Below, piece by piece: positions 25,397 to 33,215 of a stretch of 41,070 bases of DNA; within the stretch, counting starts at the first letter, position 1; each line of letters begins with the position of its first letter. The position numbers and the translations under genes are program-made. A model generated the notes under the pieces. The model saw only the letters and a program-made list of their open reading frames with translations. It was not told where the DNA came from and made no database searches. This DNA is from Clostridiales bacterium. GTDB lineage: Bacteria; Bacillota; Clostridia; Christensenellales; Borkfalkiaceae. The stretch is taken from contig JAFLVP010000014.1 in NCBI GenBank assembly GCA_022508265.1, forward strand, positions 1 to 41,070. The letters run 5' to 3'.

Positions 25397-25657
25397 TCAG
25401 TTTTTGGAAGGATGATAGCCGTACCATGCCAGCAAATCCATGCGGTACTGCCAGGACTTGAGATAGTCAAGCTCGTTTTCCGAGTCTTTTATCAGCTCCT
25501 CGTACGAACGGATTTGCTCCTGAAGGTTCTTTTTTTCATTGCTCATGTTTACGATCGTCGCCAGCTGGCATATTATCACTACTGCGAAGATTACTATCAG
25601 CAGCACGGCGGCGACGGTTGATGCCGCTACGATGCGGTTTTTCTTTGCTTCGTCCAC
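25397..25657 (-). CDS. divIC: Septum formation initiator, DivIC/FtsL-type
   Basis: This 86-residue bitopic protein has a short basic N-terminus, one membrane helix (about residues 10-33) and a coiled coil (MSNEKKNLQEQIRSYEELIKDSENELDYLKSWQY), ending in YGYHPSKN. This is the DivIC/FtsB layout; such proteins help assemble the division septum. The start is GTG 25657, with GAAGGT 8 nt upstream. It overlaps the 3' end of yabQ by 122 nt in another frame, which is unusually long. Its position after yabP-yabQ is standard in spore-formers. Confidence 0.85.
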   Translation of the reverse strand: MDEAKKNRIVAASTVAAVLLIVIFAVVIICQLATIVNMSNEKKNLQEQIRSYEELIKDSENELDYLKSWQYRMDLLAWYGYHPSKN

Positions 25658-26006
25658 GTTTTTTTACCTTCTTGGGTCTGTTTGTTATCTTATTATATAC
25701 TTTTCTTGCGAAAAACGCAACAATTTGATGAAAACTTTTTAAATATAGGAGCGCGCCGATGGCACAGCCTATGAGCATATACAGCCTCAATGAGGAAAAG
25801 CCGAACATCGTAGACAGGAAAATAAACCCCGCCGCAAAGACGAGGCAATATATAATGTCGGCGGCAAAAATAAAAATTTTGTCCTTTACCGTGTAGCTTT
25901 GAGTGTCTACTCCGCACAGAACGCAGCGCGCCACGAACAGCACGTCGTAGACAAGCCCGCTGACAATTCCGCAAAAAATACAGGTTATAAATATGAAAAT
26001 TTGCAT
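25536..26006 (-). CDS. yabQ: Spore cortex biosynthesis protein YabQ
   Basis: This 156-residue protein has about four membrane segments (IFIFITCIFCGIVSGLVYDVLFVAR and later ones), then a basic tail, NRPKKVKKRGRSKEKPHRSG. The pattern and the yabP-yabQ-divIC order fit YabQ, a membrane protein needed for cortex formation in Bacillus. The ATG at 26006 overlaps the TAA of yabP (TAATG), so translation is coupled. The last 40 or so residues are encoded in the overlap with divIC and look disordered. Confidence 0.88.
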   Translation of the reverse strand: MQIFIFITCIFCGIVSGLVYDVLFVARCVLCGVDTQSYTVKDKIFIFAADIIYCLVFAAGFIFLSTMFGFSSLRLYMLIGCAIGALLYLKSFHQIVAFFARKVYNKITNRPKKVKKRGRSKEKPHRSGINRRRRAADSNLRSSDNMPAGDDRKHEQ

Positions 26007-26257
26007 TATCTGAACAGTTTTTGTTTAAGCGAGCTTCCCTTTTTTACGTAGCGCACCGAGACTATTTCGCCCGTTGCCGAAAATGCCCCGCTCGTCTTTG
26101 AAAAATTTATTATCTTCATACCGCTGCCGCCGACTACTATTCTGCCGCCTGAATAGCTTAAAACTATCTGCCTGTCGGAAAAGCTGTCAACGCTCGAAAT
26201 TTGAGTTGCACTCACTCTTTTACACTGTTCTATCGATAGGTTGTGTCCTTCTTCCAT
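26006..26257 (-). CDS. yabP: Sporulation protein YabP
   Basis: The 83-residue protein contains ISSVDSFSDRQIVLSYSGGRIVVGGSGMKIINFSKTSG, interrupted by no gaps relative to the YabP/YqfC family, and GEIVSVRYVKK. YabP proteins are small, beta-rich sporulation proteins of unknown biochemical role. The start is set at ATG 26257, with GGGGAG and GGGAAG upstream. The frame is open up to 26317, but that part lacks family similarity. It is the first gene of the yabP-yabQ-divIC cluster. Confidence 0.85.
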   Translation of the reverse strand: MEEGHNLSIEQCKRVSATQISSVDSFSDRQIVLSYSGGRIVVGGSGMKIINFSKTSGAFSATGEIVSVRYVKKGSSLKQKLFR

Positions 26258-26332
26258 CTTCCCGCTCCCCAATAATTTTGTATATTTTATGCTCGGAAAG
26301 TTCGGATAATTCGACATATAACTAAAATTAAA

Positions 26333-26356
26333 CGCGGCGCAAATTTTTGCGCCGCG
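26333..26356 (-). terminator. Intrinsic terminator of typA
   Basis: An 11-bp stem, CGCGGCGCAAA / TTTGCGCCGCG, around TT. On the minus strand it is followed by TTTAATTTT. It separates typA from yabP. Confidence 0.8.
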
Positions 26357-26371
26357 CCAGAATATATAATT

Positions 26372-28204
26372 TTACATTATGCCTTTTTTAAGTTTTGCGT
26401 TGGCTTTGGCGCGGAGTTCGCTGTCCAGAATACGCTTTCTTATGCGGATATTTTTGGGAGTTACCTCCAACAATTCGTCGTCCGCGATAAATTCAAGGCA
26501 CTCTTCGAGGCTCATTTTCTTGGGGGTTATGAGCCTTAACGCGTCGTCCGAAGAGCTTGAACGGGTATTAGTTAAATGCTTTGTCTTGCACACGTTTACG
26601 TTGATATCGTCGCTTTTGGGGCTTTCGCCTATTACCATGCCCTCGTACACGGGAGTACCCGCGCCGATAAACAGCGTTCCCCTGCCCTGCGCGTTGAAAA
26701 GTCCGTAGGTTACCGCCTCGCCCGTTTCAAAGGCTATGAGCGAACCCGTGTTTCGGCGCGAAAGCTCGCCCTTGTAGGGTTGGTATTCGAAGAACACGCT
26801 CGAGAAGATACCCTCGCCCTTGGTGGACGTCAAAAATTCCGACTTGTACCCGAAGAGTCCGCGGGCGGGAATTATAAATTCAAGTCTCGTACGGCTGCCT
26901 ATTGCACTCATATGCAGAAGCTCGCCTTTGCGGTTTCCCATACTCTGGAAAACTGCGCCCGTACTTTCGTCGGGAACGTCGACTATAAGCCTTTCCATAG
27001 GCTCGTACTTTACGCCGTCAATCTCCCTGTACATTACGCGGGGCGTGGAAACTTGAAATTCGTAGCCCTCCCTTCGCATATTTTCAATGAGAATGGAGAG
27101 GTGCATCTCGCCTCTGCCGCACACGCGGTAGCTGTCCGCCGAGCCCGTTTCCTCGACCCTTAAAGATACGTCCTTTAAAAGCTCTTTAAAGAGTCTGTCG
27201 TGCAGGTGGCGCGTCGTGACCCACTTGCCGTCCTTGCCCGCAAAGGGCGAATCGTTTACAGAGAATGTCATTTCGACCGTGGGTTCGGTAATCTTGACGA
27301 ATTTGTGGGGCTCTACGCAGTCGGTCTGACACACGGTGTCGCCTATGTTGATTTTTTCAAGACCCGAAAAGCAGACTATATCCCCCGCCTTTGCACTTTC
27401 GCAGGCAACGCGTTGCAAACCGTCTATCTGATACAGGTTTGCAATTTTGCCGGGAGCGTGAAGCTGTATATTGTTGTAGTTGCACACCGTGACGGCCTGC
27501 CCCTGCCTTACGACTCCGCGCTCTATTCTGCCTATGCCTATGCGCCCGACGTAGTCGTTGTAGTCTATGGACGAAACGAGGAGCTGTGTTGCACCCTCGG
27601 TGTCCGCCTCCATGGGCTGAATATGCGTAAGTATAGTTTCGAAAAGAGGGGTCAAGTCCTTGCCCTTTTCGTTTAAATCGAGGGTTGCCGTACCGTCTCT
27701 GCCCGAACACCATACGACGGGGCTCATAAGCTGGTCGTCGGAGGCGTCAAGTTCTAAAAGTAGTTCCAAAATCTCGTCCTGAACCTCGGCAAGGCGGGCG
27801 TCGGGACGGTCTATTTTGTTTACGACGATAATCAGTCTGTGCCCCATTTCAAGCGCCTTTTGTACGACAAAGCGGGTCTGAGGCATGGGTCCTTCGGCGG
27901 CGTCAACGAGCACGAGTACGCCGTTTACCATCATCATAACGCGCTCAACCTCGCCCGAAAAGTCGGCGTGTCCGGGCGTGTCAACCACGTTTATTTTTAC
28001 GCCCTTGTAGCTTATCGAAGTGTTCTTTGCAAGAATGGTTATGCCGCGTTCGCGCTCCAAATCGTTGGAGTCCATAACGCGTTCCTCCACCGCCTGATTT
28101 TCGCGGAAGGTGTGACTCTGCTTTAACATTGCGTCGACAAGCGTCGTCTTGCCGTGGTCTACGTGCGCGATTATCGCTACGTTTCTTAAATCTTCTCTTA
28201 ACAA
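26372..28204 (-). CDS. typA: GTP-binding protein TypA/BipA
   Basis: This 610-residue translational GTPase has G1 AHVDHGKTT (about residues 13-21), G2 region RGITI, G3 DTPGHADF and G4 NKIDRPDA, followed by EF-G-like domains and the TypA-specific C-terminal domain, which contains [13 protein letters not shown] and [16 protein letters not shown]. TypA acts on the ribosome in assembly and stress adaptation. The start codon is TTG (28204), supported by AGAGG 7 nt upstream. It lies downstream of gpsA and ends at its own terminator. Confidence 0.95.
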   Translation of the reverse strand: MLREDLRNVAIIAHVDHGKTTLVDAMLKQSHTFRENQAVEERVMDSNDLERERGITILAKNTSISYKGVKINVVDTPGHADFSGEVERVMMMVNGVLVLVDAAEGPMPQTRFVVQKALEMGHRLIIVVNKIDRPDARLAEVQDEILELLLELDASDDQLMSPVVWCSGRDGTATLDLNEKGKDLTPLFETILTHIQPMEADTEGATQLLVSSIDYNDYVGRIGIGRIERGVVRQGQAVTVCNYNNIQLHAPGKIANLYQIDGLQRVACESAKAGDIVCFSGLEKINIGDTVCQTDCVEPHKFVKITEPTVEMTFSVNDSPFAGKDGKWVTTRHLHDRLFKELLKDVSLRVEETGSADSYRVCGRGEMHLSILIENMRREGYEFQVSTPRVMYREIDGVKYEPMERLIVDVPDESTGAVFQSMGNRKGELLHMSAIGSRTRLEFIIPARGLFGYKSEFLTSTKGEGIFSSVFFEYQPYKGELSRRNTGSLIAFETGEAVTYGLFNAQGRGTLFIGAGTPVYEGMVIGESPKSDDINVNVCKTKHLTNTRSSSSDDALRLITPKKMSLEECLEFIADDELLEVTPKNIRIRKRILDSELRAKANAKLKKGIM

Positions 28205-28243
28205 AATTCTGCCTCTTTAAAATAGTCTAATCTTTATAGTTTT

Positions 28244-29233
28244 TTAAAATTCCGATTTGGTTTCTCTCTCAAACAGTTTTAATATGATATCCATACAATG
28301 CTTGGGTCCGTCGCCGTTTTCGAATACGCGCGAGAGGAAGCACGCCTCGTACACCGCGTTGGTTATGGGGAGCTCTATACCGAGTTTGTCGGCAAGCTCT
28401 TTTATGGCTTTTGCAGTCATAACGCCCTCGGCAAGTTTGTCGAACTTGGTGCCGTGCGCCATCATTTCGCCGTAACGGCGGTTGTGGGAATACTCCGAAA
28501 AGAGTGTGGTTTCGTAGTCGCCGAGGTGCGCAAGCCCGTACGCCGAATTGAATTCGCCGCCCATTGCAGTTATGAGCTTTCCGACCTCGTACGCACCGCG
28601 CGCCATTAAAGGCCCCTTTAAACTTACATATCCGCTACCGTCGAGTACGCCTGCGGCAATGCCCATTACGTTTTTTGCCGCCGCGCCTATTTCAGAGCCT
28701 ATAATATCGTTGCCGTAGTAAAAACGGATTAAGTTGCTCTTGAAATTGTCGGCAATGTACCTCTTTAAATTTTCGTCATAGCTGTCTATGACCATGCAGT
28801 TGGGTATGCCCTTTGTGAAAGCCTGAATATGCCCCGGTCCTACCCATACGGCTATCTTGTTTTTATCTATTCCGCTCTCTATTAAAACTTCGGAGAGGCG
28901 CTTGCCCGTGCTCTCCTCTATGCCTTTCATACAGAGTATGAAAATTTTGTCCTTGACGTTGTACGCCGTGACCTTTTTCATAAAACCGCGCAAGCCCTGC
29001 GAGGAGATTGAAATTATTATAATTTCGCTCGAATTTACGGCGTATTCCAAGTCGCAAGTCAGCGTTATTGACTTGTCAAGCTCGACGTACTCGTTTCTGC
29101 CCGTGTTTTTTAAGACCTCGTACGAATAATCCCCCTCGGGTCCCCAGCTTATTACTCTGTTTTTAAGTACGGTCGCCTGATACCATGCTATAAACGAGCC
29201 CCAACGCCCGCAACCTAATACGGAAATGTTCAT
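28244..29233 (-). CDS. gpsA: Glycerol-3-phosphate dehydrogenase (NAD(P)+)
   Basis: The 329-residue protein makes sn-glycerol 3-phosphate for phospholipids. The Rossmann motif is GCGRWGSFIAW. The catalytic Lys region reads EIGAAAKNVMGIAAGVLDG, and the conserved C-terminal loop reads GLAHLGDYETTLFSEYSHNRRYG; most relatives have GLAGLGDLxxTCxSxxSRN, so this copy is a divergent version of the motif with the same frame of Asp, Ser and Asn-Arg. Length is normal. The start has AGAGGT 7 nt upstream. recR precedes it and typA follows. Confidence 0.9.
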   Translation of the reverse strand: MNISVLGCGRWGSFIAWYQATVLKNRVISWGPEGDYSYEVLKNTGRNEYVELDKSITLTCDLEYAVNSSEIIIISISSQGLRGFMKKVTAYNVKDKIFILCMKGIEESTGKRLSEVLIESGIDKNKIAVWVGPGHIQAFTKGIPNCMVIDSYDENLKRYIADNFKSNLIRFYYGNDIIGSEIGAAAKNVMGIAAGVLDGSGYVSLKGPLMARGAYEVGKLITAMGGEFNSAYGLAHLGDYETTLFSEYSHNRRYGEMMAHGTKFDKLAEGVMTAKAIKELADKLGIELPITNAVYEACFLSRVFENGDGPKHCMDIILKLFERETKSEF

Positions 29234-29286
29234 ATTTTTACCTCTTAATTTTTAAATCTAATGCCCGTCTAAAAAGCATAGAAGCA

Positions 29287-29317
29287 AGCAGTGCAACACA
29301 GTTATGCGCCGCTTATA
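29287..29317 (-). repeat. Short intergenic repeat X2 within a hairpin at the recR stop codon
   Basis: Positions 29295-29317 match 30636-30658 at about 20 of 23 bases, around a shared TGCGCCG core. On the minus strand the recR end AAAAAGCATA pairs with TATGCTTTTT about 36 nt later, so the hairpin encloses the repeat and straddles the stop codon. Confidence 0.55.
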
Positions 29318-29903
29318 TGCTTTTTCTCTCTGTTAAGGCACGCGAAAGTGTGACTTCGTCTGTGTATTCAAGTTCCCCACCGACGGGAATACCGTGCGCA
29401 AGGCGGGTTACGTTCACGCCGAGGGGCTTTATAAGCTTTGCTATATACATAGCTGTTGCCTCGCCCTCTACGTCGGGATTGGTTGCCATTATTACTTCCG
29501 TTACCTCGCTGTTTATGCGGGAAAGAAGCTCTTTAATGCGGATATCGTTGGGGCCTACTCCGTCCATAGGGCTTATTACGCCGTGCAGAACGTGATAGAC
29601 GCCCTTGTATTCGTGCAGTTTTTCCATCGCGATTACGTCTTTGGGCTCTTTGACAACGCAAATCTGCGCGGGACGGCGGGTTTTGCAAATTTCGCACTCC
29701 TCGTTTTCGGAGAAATTTCCGCACGTTTTGCAGTATTTTACACGGCTCTTGCAGTACAGCACGCTGTCGGCAAATTCCTTTGCCTCCGCTTCCGTCATCT
29801 GAATAATTTTATAGGCGTAACGCTGCGCCGTCTTTTTGCCCACGCCGGGGAGCTTGGAAAACTGATTGATAAGTCTTCCGATAGGTTCGATAAATACTTC
29901 CAT
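29313..29903 (-). CDS. recR: Recombination protein RecR
   Basis: This 196-residue protein acts with RecF/RecO in recombinational repair. It shows the helix-hairpin-helix [19 protein letters not shown], a Cys4 zinc finger ([12 protein letters not shown]...CEICKTR), and a TOPRIM domain starting [13 protein letters not shown] with [15 protein letters not shown]. Length is normal. The ATG is preceded by a weak GAGAT. It follows dnaX and ybaB, the common order, but 230 nt separate it from ybaB, filled by a modular repeat element. Confidence 0.96.
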   Translation of the reverse strand: MEVFIEPIGRLINQFSKLPGVGKKTAQRYAYKIIQMTEAEAKEFADSVLYCKSRVKYCKTCGNFSENEECEICKTRRPAQICVVKEPKDVIAMEKLHEYKGVYHVLHGVISPMDGVGPNDIRIKELLSRINSEVTEVIMATNPDVEGEATAMYIAKLIKPLGVNVTRLAHGIPVGGELEYTDEVTLSRALTERKSI

Positions 29904-29937
29904 ATCTCAAATCAATAAAAATTTTATAAAATTATTT

Positions 29938-30131
29938 GCGCAAGGAAAACCGCGCTTTTCCGCAAGCGCACTCAATTTGTGCTAACTTGCACTCACACCG
30001 AAGTCTTGCGTAGGTGCAGAGTGAATGCCCGAAATTATATATCTGTTTGCCATTATGATTACGGGCAGAGAGACAGCGTCTCTCAAATCACGGAAAAATT
30101 ACTACGCAGAATAGTAGTAATTTTTCGTGAA
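29938..30131 (-). repeat. Modular multi-hairpin element, near-complete copy E
   Basis: Read on the minus strand it has the same order as copy C: hairpin 1 (AAAAATTACTA / TAGTAATTTTT with loop CTATTCTGCG), hairpin 2 (GAGAGAC-GCT-GTCTCTC), hairpin 3 (TGCCCGTAAT ... ATTTCGGGCA enclosing GGCAAACA), a longer CACTC ... GAGTG hairpin, and a terminal hairpin at 29938-29969. Stems 1 and 2 differ from copy C by paired changes that keep base pairing. It starts 4 nt after the ybaB stop codon, in the same orientation. Confidence 0.85.
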
Positions 30132-30135
30132 CTTT

Positions 30136-30504
30136 TTATATTAGCCCTTTACCCGCCTTTGCGTAGGGGCCCATCTTTTCTTCGTAAACTTTGTCCGCCT
30201 TTGCGTATCCGTCGTTGATTGCCGCCATTATAAGATCCTCGAGCATTTCAACGTCGTCTTCGTCGGATATATCGATAATTTCGGACAGCTTGCTGCCGAA
30301 CTCTATGCCGTTTATGATTTTTTTGCCGTTCATATATACGACGACAGTTTCGTCGCCCTCTTCGCCGCCGCCCGAAAGCCCGACGACTTCCCACTCCTCA
30401 AGCTCTTTGTCGGCTGCCTGCATCTGCTCCTGCATCTTCTGGGCTTCGCGAAGCATATTCTGCATACCGCCCATTCCACCCATTCCGCCTTTAAATCCTG
30501 CCAT
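30136..30504 (-). CDS. ybaB: YbaB/EbfC-family nucleoid-associated protein
   Basis: This 122-residue protein begins with a Gly/Met-rich stretch (FKGGMGGMGGMQNM), then a helix, LREAQKMQEQMQAADKELEEWEV, a beta region VVGLSGGGEEGDETVVVYMNGKKII, and a C-terminal helix DVEMLEDLIMAAINDGYAKADKVYEEKM. This is the YbaB fold, a DNA-binding tweezer dimer. It has AAGGAG 6 nt before the ATG, and sits between dnaX and recR, where it is usually found. The C-terminal extension is short. Confidence 0.93.
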   Translation of the reverse strand: MAGFKGGMGGMGGMQNMLREAQKMQEQMQAADKELEEWEVVGLSGGGEEGDETVVVYMNGKKIINGIEFGSKLSEIIDISDEDDVEMLEDLIMAAINDGYAKADKVYEEKMGPYAKAGKGLI

Positions 30505-30532
30505 AATTTCACTCCTTAAATTTTACTAAACT

Positions 30533-30658
30533 TAATTTGGGTATCCCCTTGACTTAGAAACAAGCAAGACAAGGCAAGCAAGCACCGACCGCAACGAGTG
30601 TACTTTGCGTACACGAGCAAGGCGGCGCGAAGCTTAACACAGTATTGCGCCGTTTATA
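30533..30658 (-). repeat. Structured dnaX-ybaB spacer containing short repeat X1
   Basis: Positions 30636-30658 form the X1 copy of the repeat shared with 29295-29317. The spacer also holds a CGGCGC / GCGCCG stem (30623-30652), a perfect GTGTAC-TTTGC-GTACAC hairpin (30598-30614), and AAGCAAGACAAGGC. No ORF or known RNA family was recognised; an SRP RNA core was looked for and not seen. Confidence 0.5.
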
Positions 30659-30672
30659 AGACAAGAACTTTT

Positions 30673-32355
30673 TTACTTAATATCTATATCAGTTCCGCTA
30701 AAATTTTGTTTGAGTTCCTCAAGTGCCTTTTCATAGTCCGACTGTTCGGGCGATTTGTACTTTATTTCGTGTTCATATACGCCCAATTCAGCCAAAACTT
30801 CGGCTATATACGAAGAATTTTCGTTTCGGTTCAATGCCTTGAAAACGGCGTCGTTGTCTGTTGTAAATATTATCTTGTCGCCCTCGAAAGAGTGCTCCAA
30901 ATCCATACAAAGGGTAAATAGAACGGCATTTTTGCGGGTCGTGCGAAGGCTTTTAATAAACTTCGCAAAGACCGTGCCTTTGTCCGTTTGACCCGACGAG
31001 CCGGTATTGCTTGCGTTATCCAATAGCGTACCCTGAACAGCTTCTTTTTTCTCGGCTTGTGCAGTAAAGGGGTTTTGCTCGTCATCCTGCACCGATACCG
31101 GCTTTTCTTTGACCGCGGGGGCGGTTTCCCTGACGACGGGTTTTTCTTCGGGTTTTATGGGTTTTTCTGCCGTTATCACGGGTTTTGCGGGGATTGAGTA
31201 TTCGCCGCTCTTCAGCTTTTGCTCAAGCGCGTTGATTTTGCCTATTAAAGCGTCTATATTGTAGTCCGAAAGGGGAGTTGCGCTCTTGAATACCGCGGTT
31301 TCCAACGTTATACGGGCGCTTGAAGAATATTTCATTTCGTTCTCTGCGGAGGATAAAATTTCCGTAACCCGCAGAAGCTTGTGCCCGTCTGCAAGCGAGG
31401 CTACCCGCGCTATCTCGGCGTAGGTCTCCTCGGGAAGATTTACGATTTCTTTGGCATTTCTGCACACCTTGACTACGGTGCACTCGTTCAAAAACGAGAG
31501 CATATCCTTTATGAGTACGCCCACGCTCTTGCCCGTTGCAAGAATTTCCTCCACCGCACTCAACGCCTCGGAGGCGTTTTCCTCTAAGATTGCGCCGCAG
31601 ATTTTGCTCACCCTCGCGTATTCGGCACTGCCCAATACGGCGTTGACGTCGTTATAGGTCAGTTTGCCGCGGGAATACGAGGCGCACATATCGGCAATCG
31701 AGAGGCTGTCGCGCGCACTTCCCGCACCTGCGCGGGCTATGGCGGTTACCGCCTCGTCCTCGAACTCCTTGCCCGTTTTTATAAATACGCTCTTTATGAG
31801 CTCTTCCAAGTCCTTTCTCGGAATGAGTTTGAAGTCGAAGCGCATACAGCGGGAAAGTATTGTTGCGGGAATTTTCTGCGGTTCTGTGGTCGCGAGAATA
31901 AATATTGCGTGGCGGGGCGGTTCTTCAAGCGTTTTTAACACGGCGTTGAACGCCGATGCCGTGAGCATGTGAACCTCGTCGATGATATAAACCTTGTATT
32001 TGCCCGCTACGGGGGGATATTGCACCTTTTCGCGTAGGTCGCGCATTTCGTCCACACCGTTGTTGGACGCCGCGTCTATTTCGTAGACGTCGAGGTTGCT
32101 CCCCTCCGAAAGCGCCTTGCACGCCGCGCATTTGCCGCAGGGCGAGCCGTCCACGGGGTGTTCACAGTTGATGGCGCGCGCAAAAATTTTGGCGAGAGTG
32201 GTTTTGCCCGTTCCTCTCGGTCCGCAGAAAAGATAAGCGTGACCCACCTTGTCGGTCGCAATCTGATTTTTTAAAATGCGTACTATATGTTCCTGCCGAA
32301 CAACTTCGTCGAAGGTTCGGGGACGGAAGGTTCTGTAAAACGCAAGATAGGACAT
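30673..32355 (-). CDS. dnaX: DNA polymerase III subunit tau/gamma
   Basis: The 560-residue clamp-loader subunit has Walker A GPRGTGKTT, a zinc site in CEHPVDGSPCGKCAAC, Walker B IDEVHML, SRC motif LSRCMRFDF and sensor 2 GSARDSLS. Residues about 370-450 are a Pro/Lys/Glu-rich linker, and the last 100 residues form the tau-like C-terminal domain. AAAGGAG lies 5 nt before the ATG. It follows sigH by 25 nt and precedes ybaB, so it belongs to the same transcription unit. No canonical frameshift signal for a gamma product was confirmed. Confidence 0.95.
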   Translation of the reverse strand: MSYLAFYRTFRPRTFDEVVRQEHIVRILKNQIATDKVGHAYLFCGPRGTGKTTLAKIFARAINCEHPVDGSPCGKCAACKALSEGSNLDVYEIDAASNNGVDEMRDLREKVQYPPVAGKYKVYIIDEVHMLTASAFNAVLKTLEEPPRHAIFILATTEPQKIPATILSRCMRFDFKLIPRKDLEELIKSVFIKTGKEFEDEAVTAIARAGAGSARDSLSIADMCASYSRGKLTYNDVNAVLGSAEYARVSKICGAILEENASEALSAVEEILATGKSVGVLIKDMLSFLNECTVVKVCRNAKEIVNLPEETYAEIARVASLADGHKLLRVTEILSSAENEMKYSSSARITLETAVFKSATPLSDYNIDALIGKINALEQKLKSGEYSIPAKPVITAEKPIKPEEKPVVRETAPAVKEKPVSVQDDEQNPFTAQAEKKEAVQGTLLDNASNTGSSGQTDKGTVFAKFIKSLRTTRKNAVLFTLCMDLEHSFEGDKIIFTTDNDAVFKALNRNENSSYIAEVLAELGVYEHEIKYKSPEQSDYEKALEELKQNFSGTDIDIK

Positions 32356-32380
32356 TTTTACTCCTTTAACTACATTGTGT

Positions 32381-32929
32381 CTACTGTAAGTATTGCTTTA
32401 CGAGTTTTGATTTTGCGCGGGACAGAGCGTTGGATACGCTCTTTTGCTCTTTTTGAAGTGCGGAAGAAATTTCGCCGACGCTCATACCGTCGAGATACAT
32501 TAGGGTAACTTTGAATTCGAGCGAGGATAAATCCTTTGAAATTTTCTGTAAAAATTCGCGGCGGCTCTCCTGAAGTATTATCTCGTCCTCGGGATTTACG
32601 GAGGAGATTTTATCGCCTATTTCGACTATCGGCACAAAGTTGTTCAAAGCCGAATTTTTGTTGCCGCCCGACTTTTTAATGGCGTCCACGACGGCGTTGC
32701 GTATGCAGGTATAGGCGTAAGTGGAAAAATTTGCGCCCTCTTTATTATAGCCGTTTATAGCGGAGTATAGCCCCACCATCCCCTCTTGAACCAAATCCTC
32801 ACTCTCGCCGCCTACGAGAAAAAAACGGGCGGCAATCGCCTTTACGAGGGGGGAATATTTATTTAAAAGGAGCTCCTCCGCCCCTTTATTTCCGCCTTTT
32901 GCGGATAATACGAGTTCTTCGTCCGTCAT
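32381..32929 (-). CDS. sigH: SigH-type RNA polymerase sigma factor
   Basis: This 182-residue sigma-70-family protein has region 2 in DEELVLSAKGGNKGAEELLLNKYSPLV and EDLVQEGMVGLYSAINGY ... FSTYAYTCIRNAVVDAI, and region 4 in LSSLEFKVTLMYLDGMSVGEISSALQKEQKSVSNALSRAKSKL. The order mrnC-rlmB-sigH is the one typical of clostridial and bacillar sigH (spo0H), the sigma factor for the start of sporulation. No Shine-Dalgarno precedes ATG 32929; the nearest upstream sequence is the left arm of a 276-bp inverted-repeat element. Confidence 0.88.
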   Translation of the reverse strand: MTDEELVLSAKGGNKGAEELLLNKYSPLVKAIAARFFLVGGESEDLVQEGMVGLYSAINGYNKEGANFSTYAYTCIRNAVVDAIKKSGGNKNSALNNFVPIVEIGDKISSVNPEDEIILQESRREFLQKISKDLSSLEFKVTLMYLDGMSVGEISSALQKEQKSVSNALSRAKSKLVKQYLQ

Positions 32930-32939
32930 TTTTGTCTTA

Positions 32940-33215
32940 TAAGTTTAGGAGAGCCAAACCAGCAAGGTTTTTGCAATAAAATCTTTGCAATACTTTGTCG
33001 TTTGAACTTGACGTATATTCGATACGCCTGCGTCCCAACTCCTTGTCTTGCTTTGCTTTTTTTGCAAAAACTGCCGTGCACCCTAAGTAAGTATATTTTG
33101 ATGATTTTTGTGCGGATTGCGCGCAGGAATACTGAACGTATTTCAAGCGCAAGCCGTGCGGAAAGCGCGAAATATACACCCTTAGGGCTTCGCTTGTTTG
33201 GCTCTCCTAAACTTA
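32940..33215. mobile_element. MITE-like segment bounded by perfect 20-bp inverted repeats
   Basis: TAAGTTTAGGAGAGCCAAAC (32940-32959) has its exact reverse complement at 33196-33215. The 236-bp interior holds no credible gene; short ORFs on both strands lack ribosome-binding sites and family similarity. The right arm encodes the last residues of rlmB, and the left arm ends 11 nt before the sigH start codon. No clear target-site duplication was seen and no transposase is present. Confidence 0.6.

Noticed and set aside
27520-27540. CTATTCTGC-like string inside typA
   Set aside because: It lies in coding sequence, has no flanking stems and reflects normal codons.
30505-30672. SRP RNA or another known RNA between dnaX and ybaB
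   Set aside because: Hairpins are present but the SRP core (GGAGCAGCA-like and matching strand) is absent.
31045-31050. Programmed frameshift in dnaX at an A6-G run
   Set aside because: The run lies in frame as GAG AAA AAA GAA, not as the slippery A AAA AAG, so tandem slippage would mispair; although a -1 shift leads to an early stop, no stimulating hairpin was identified.
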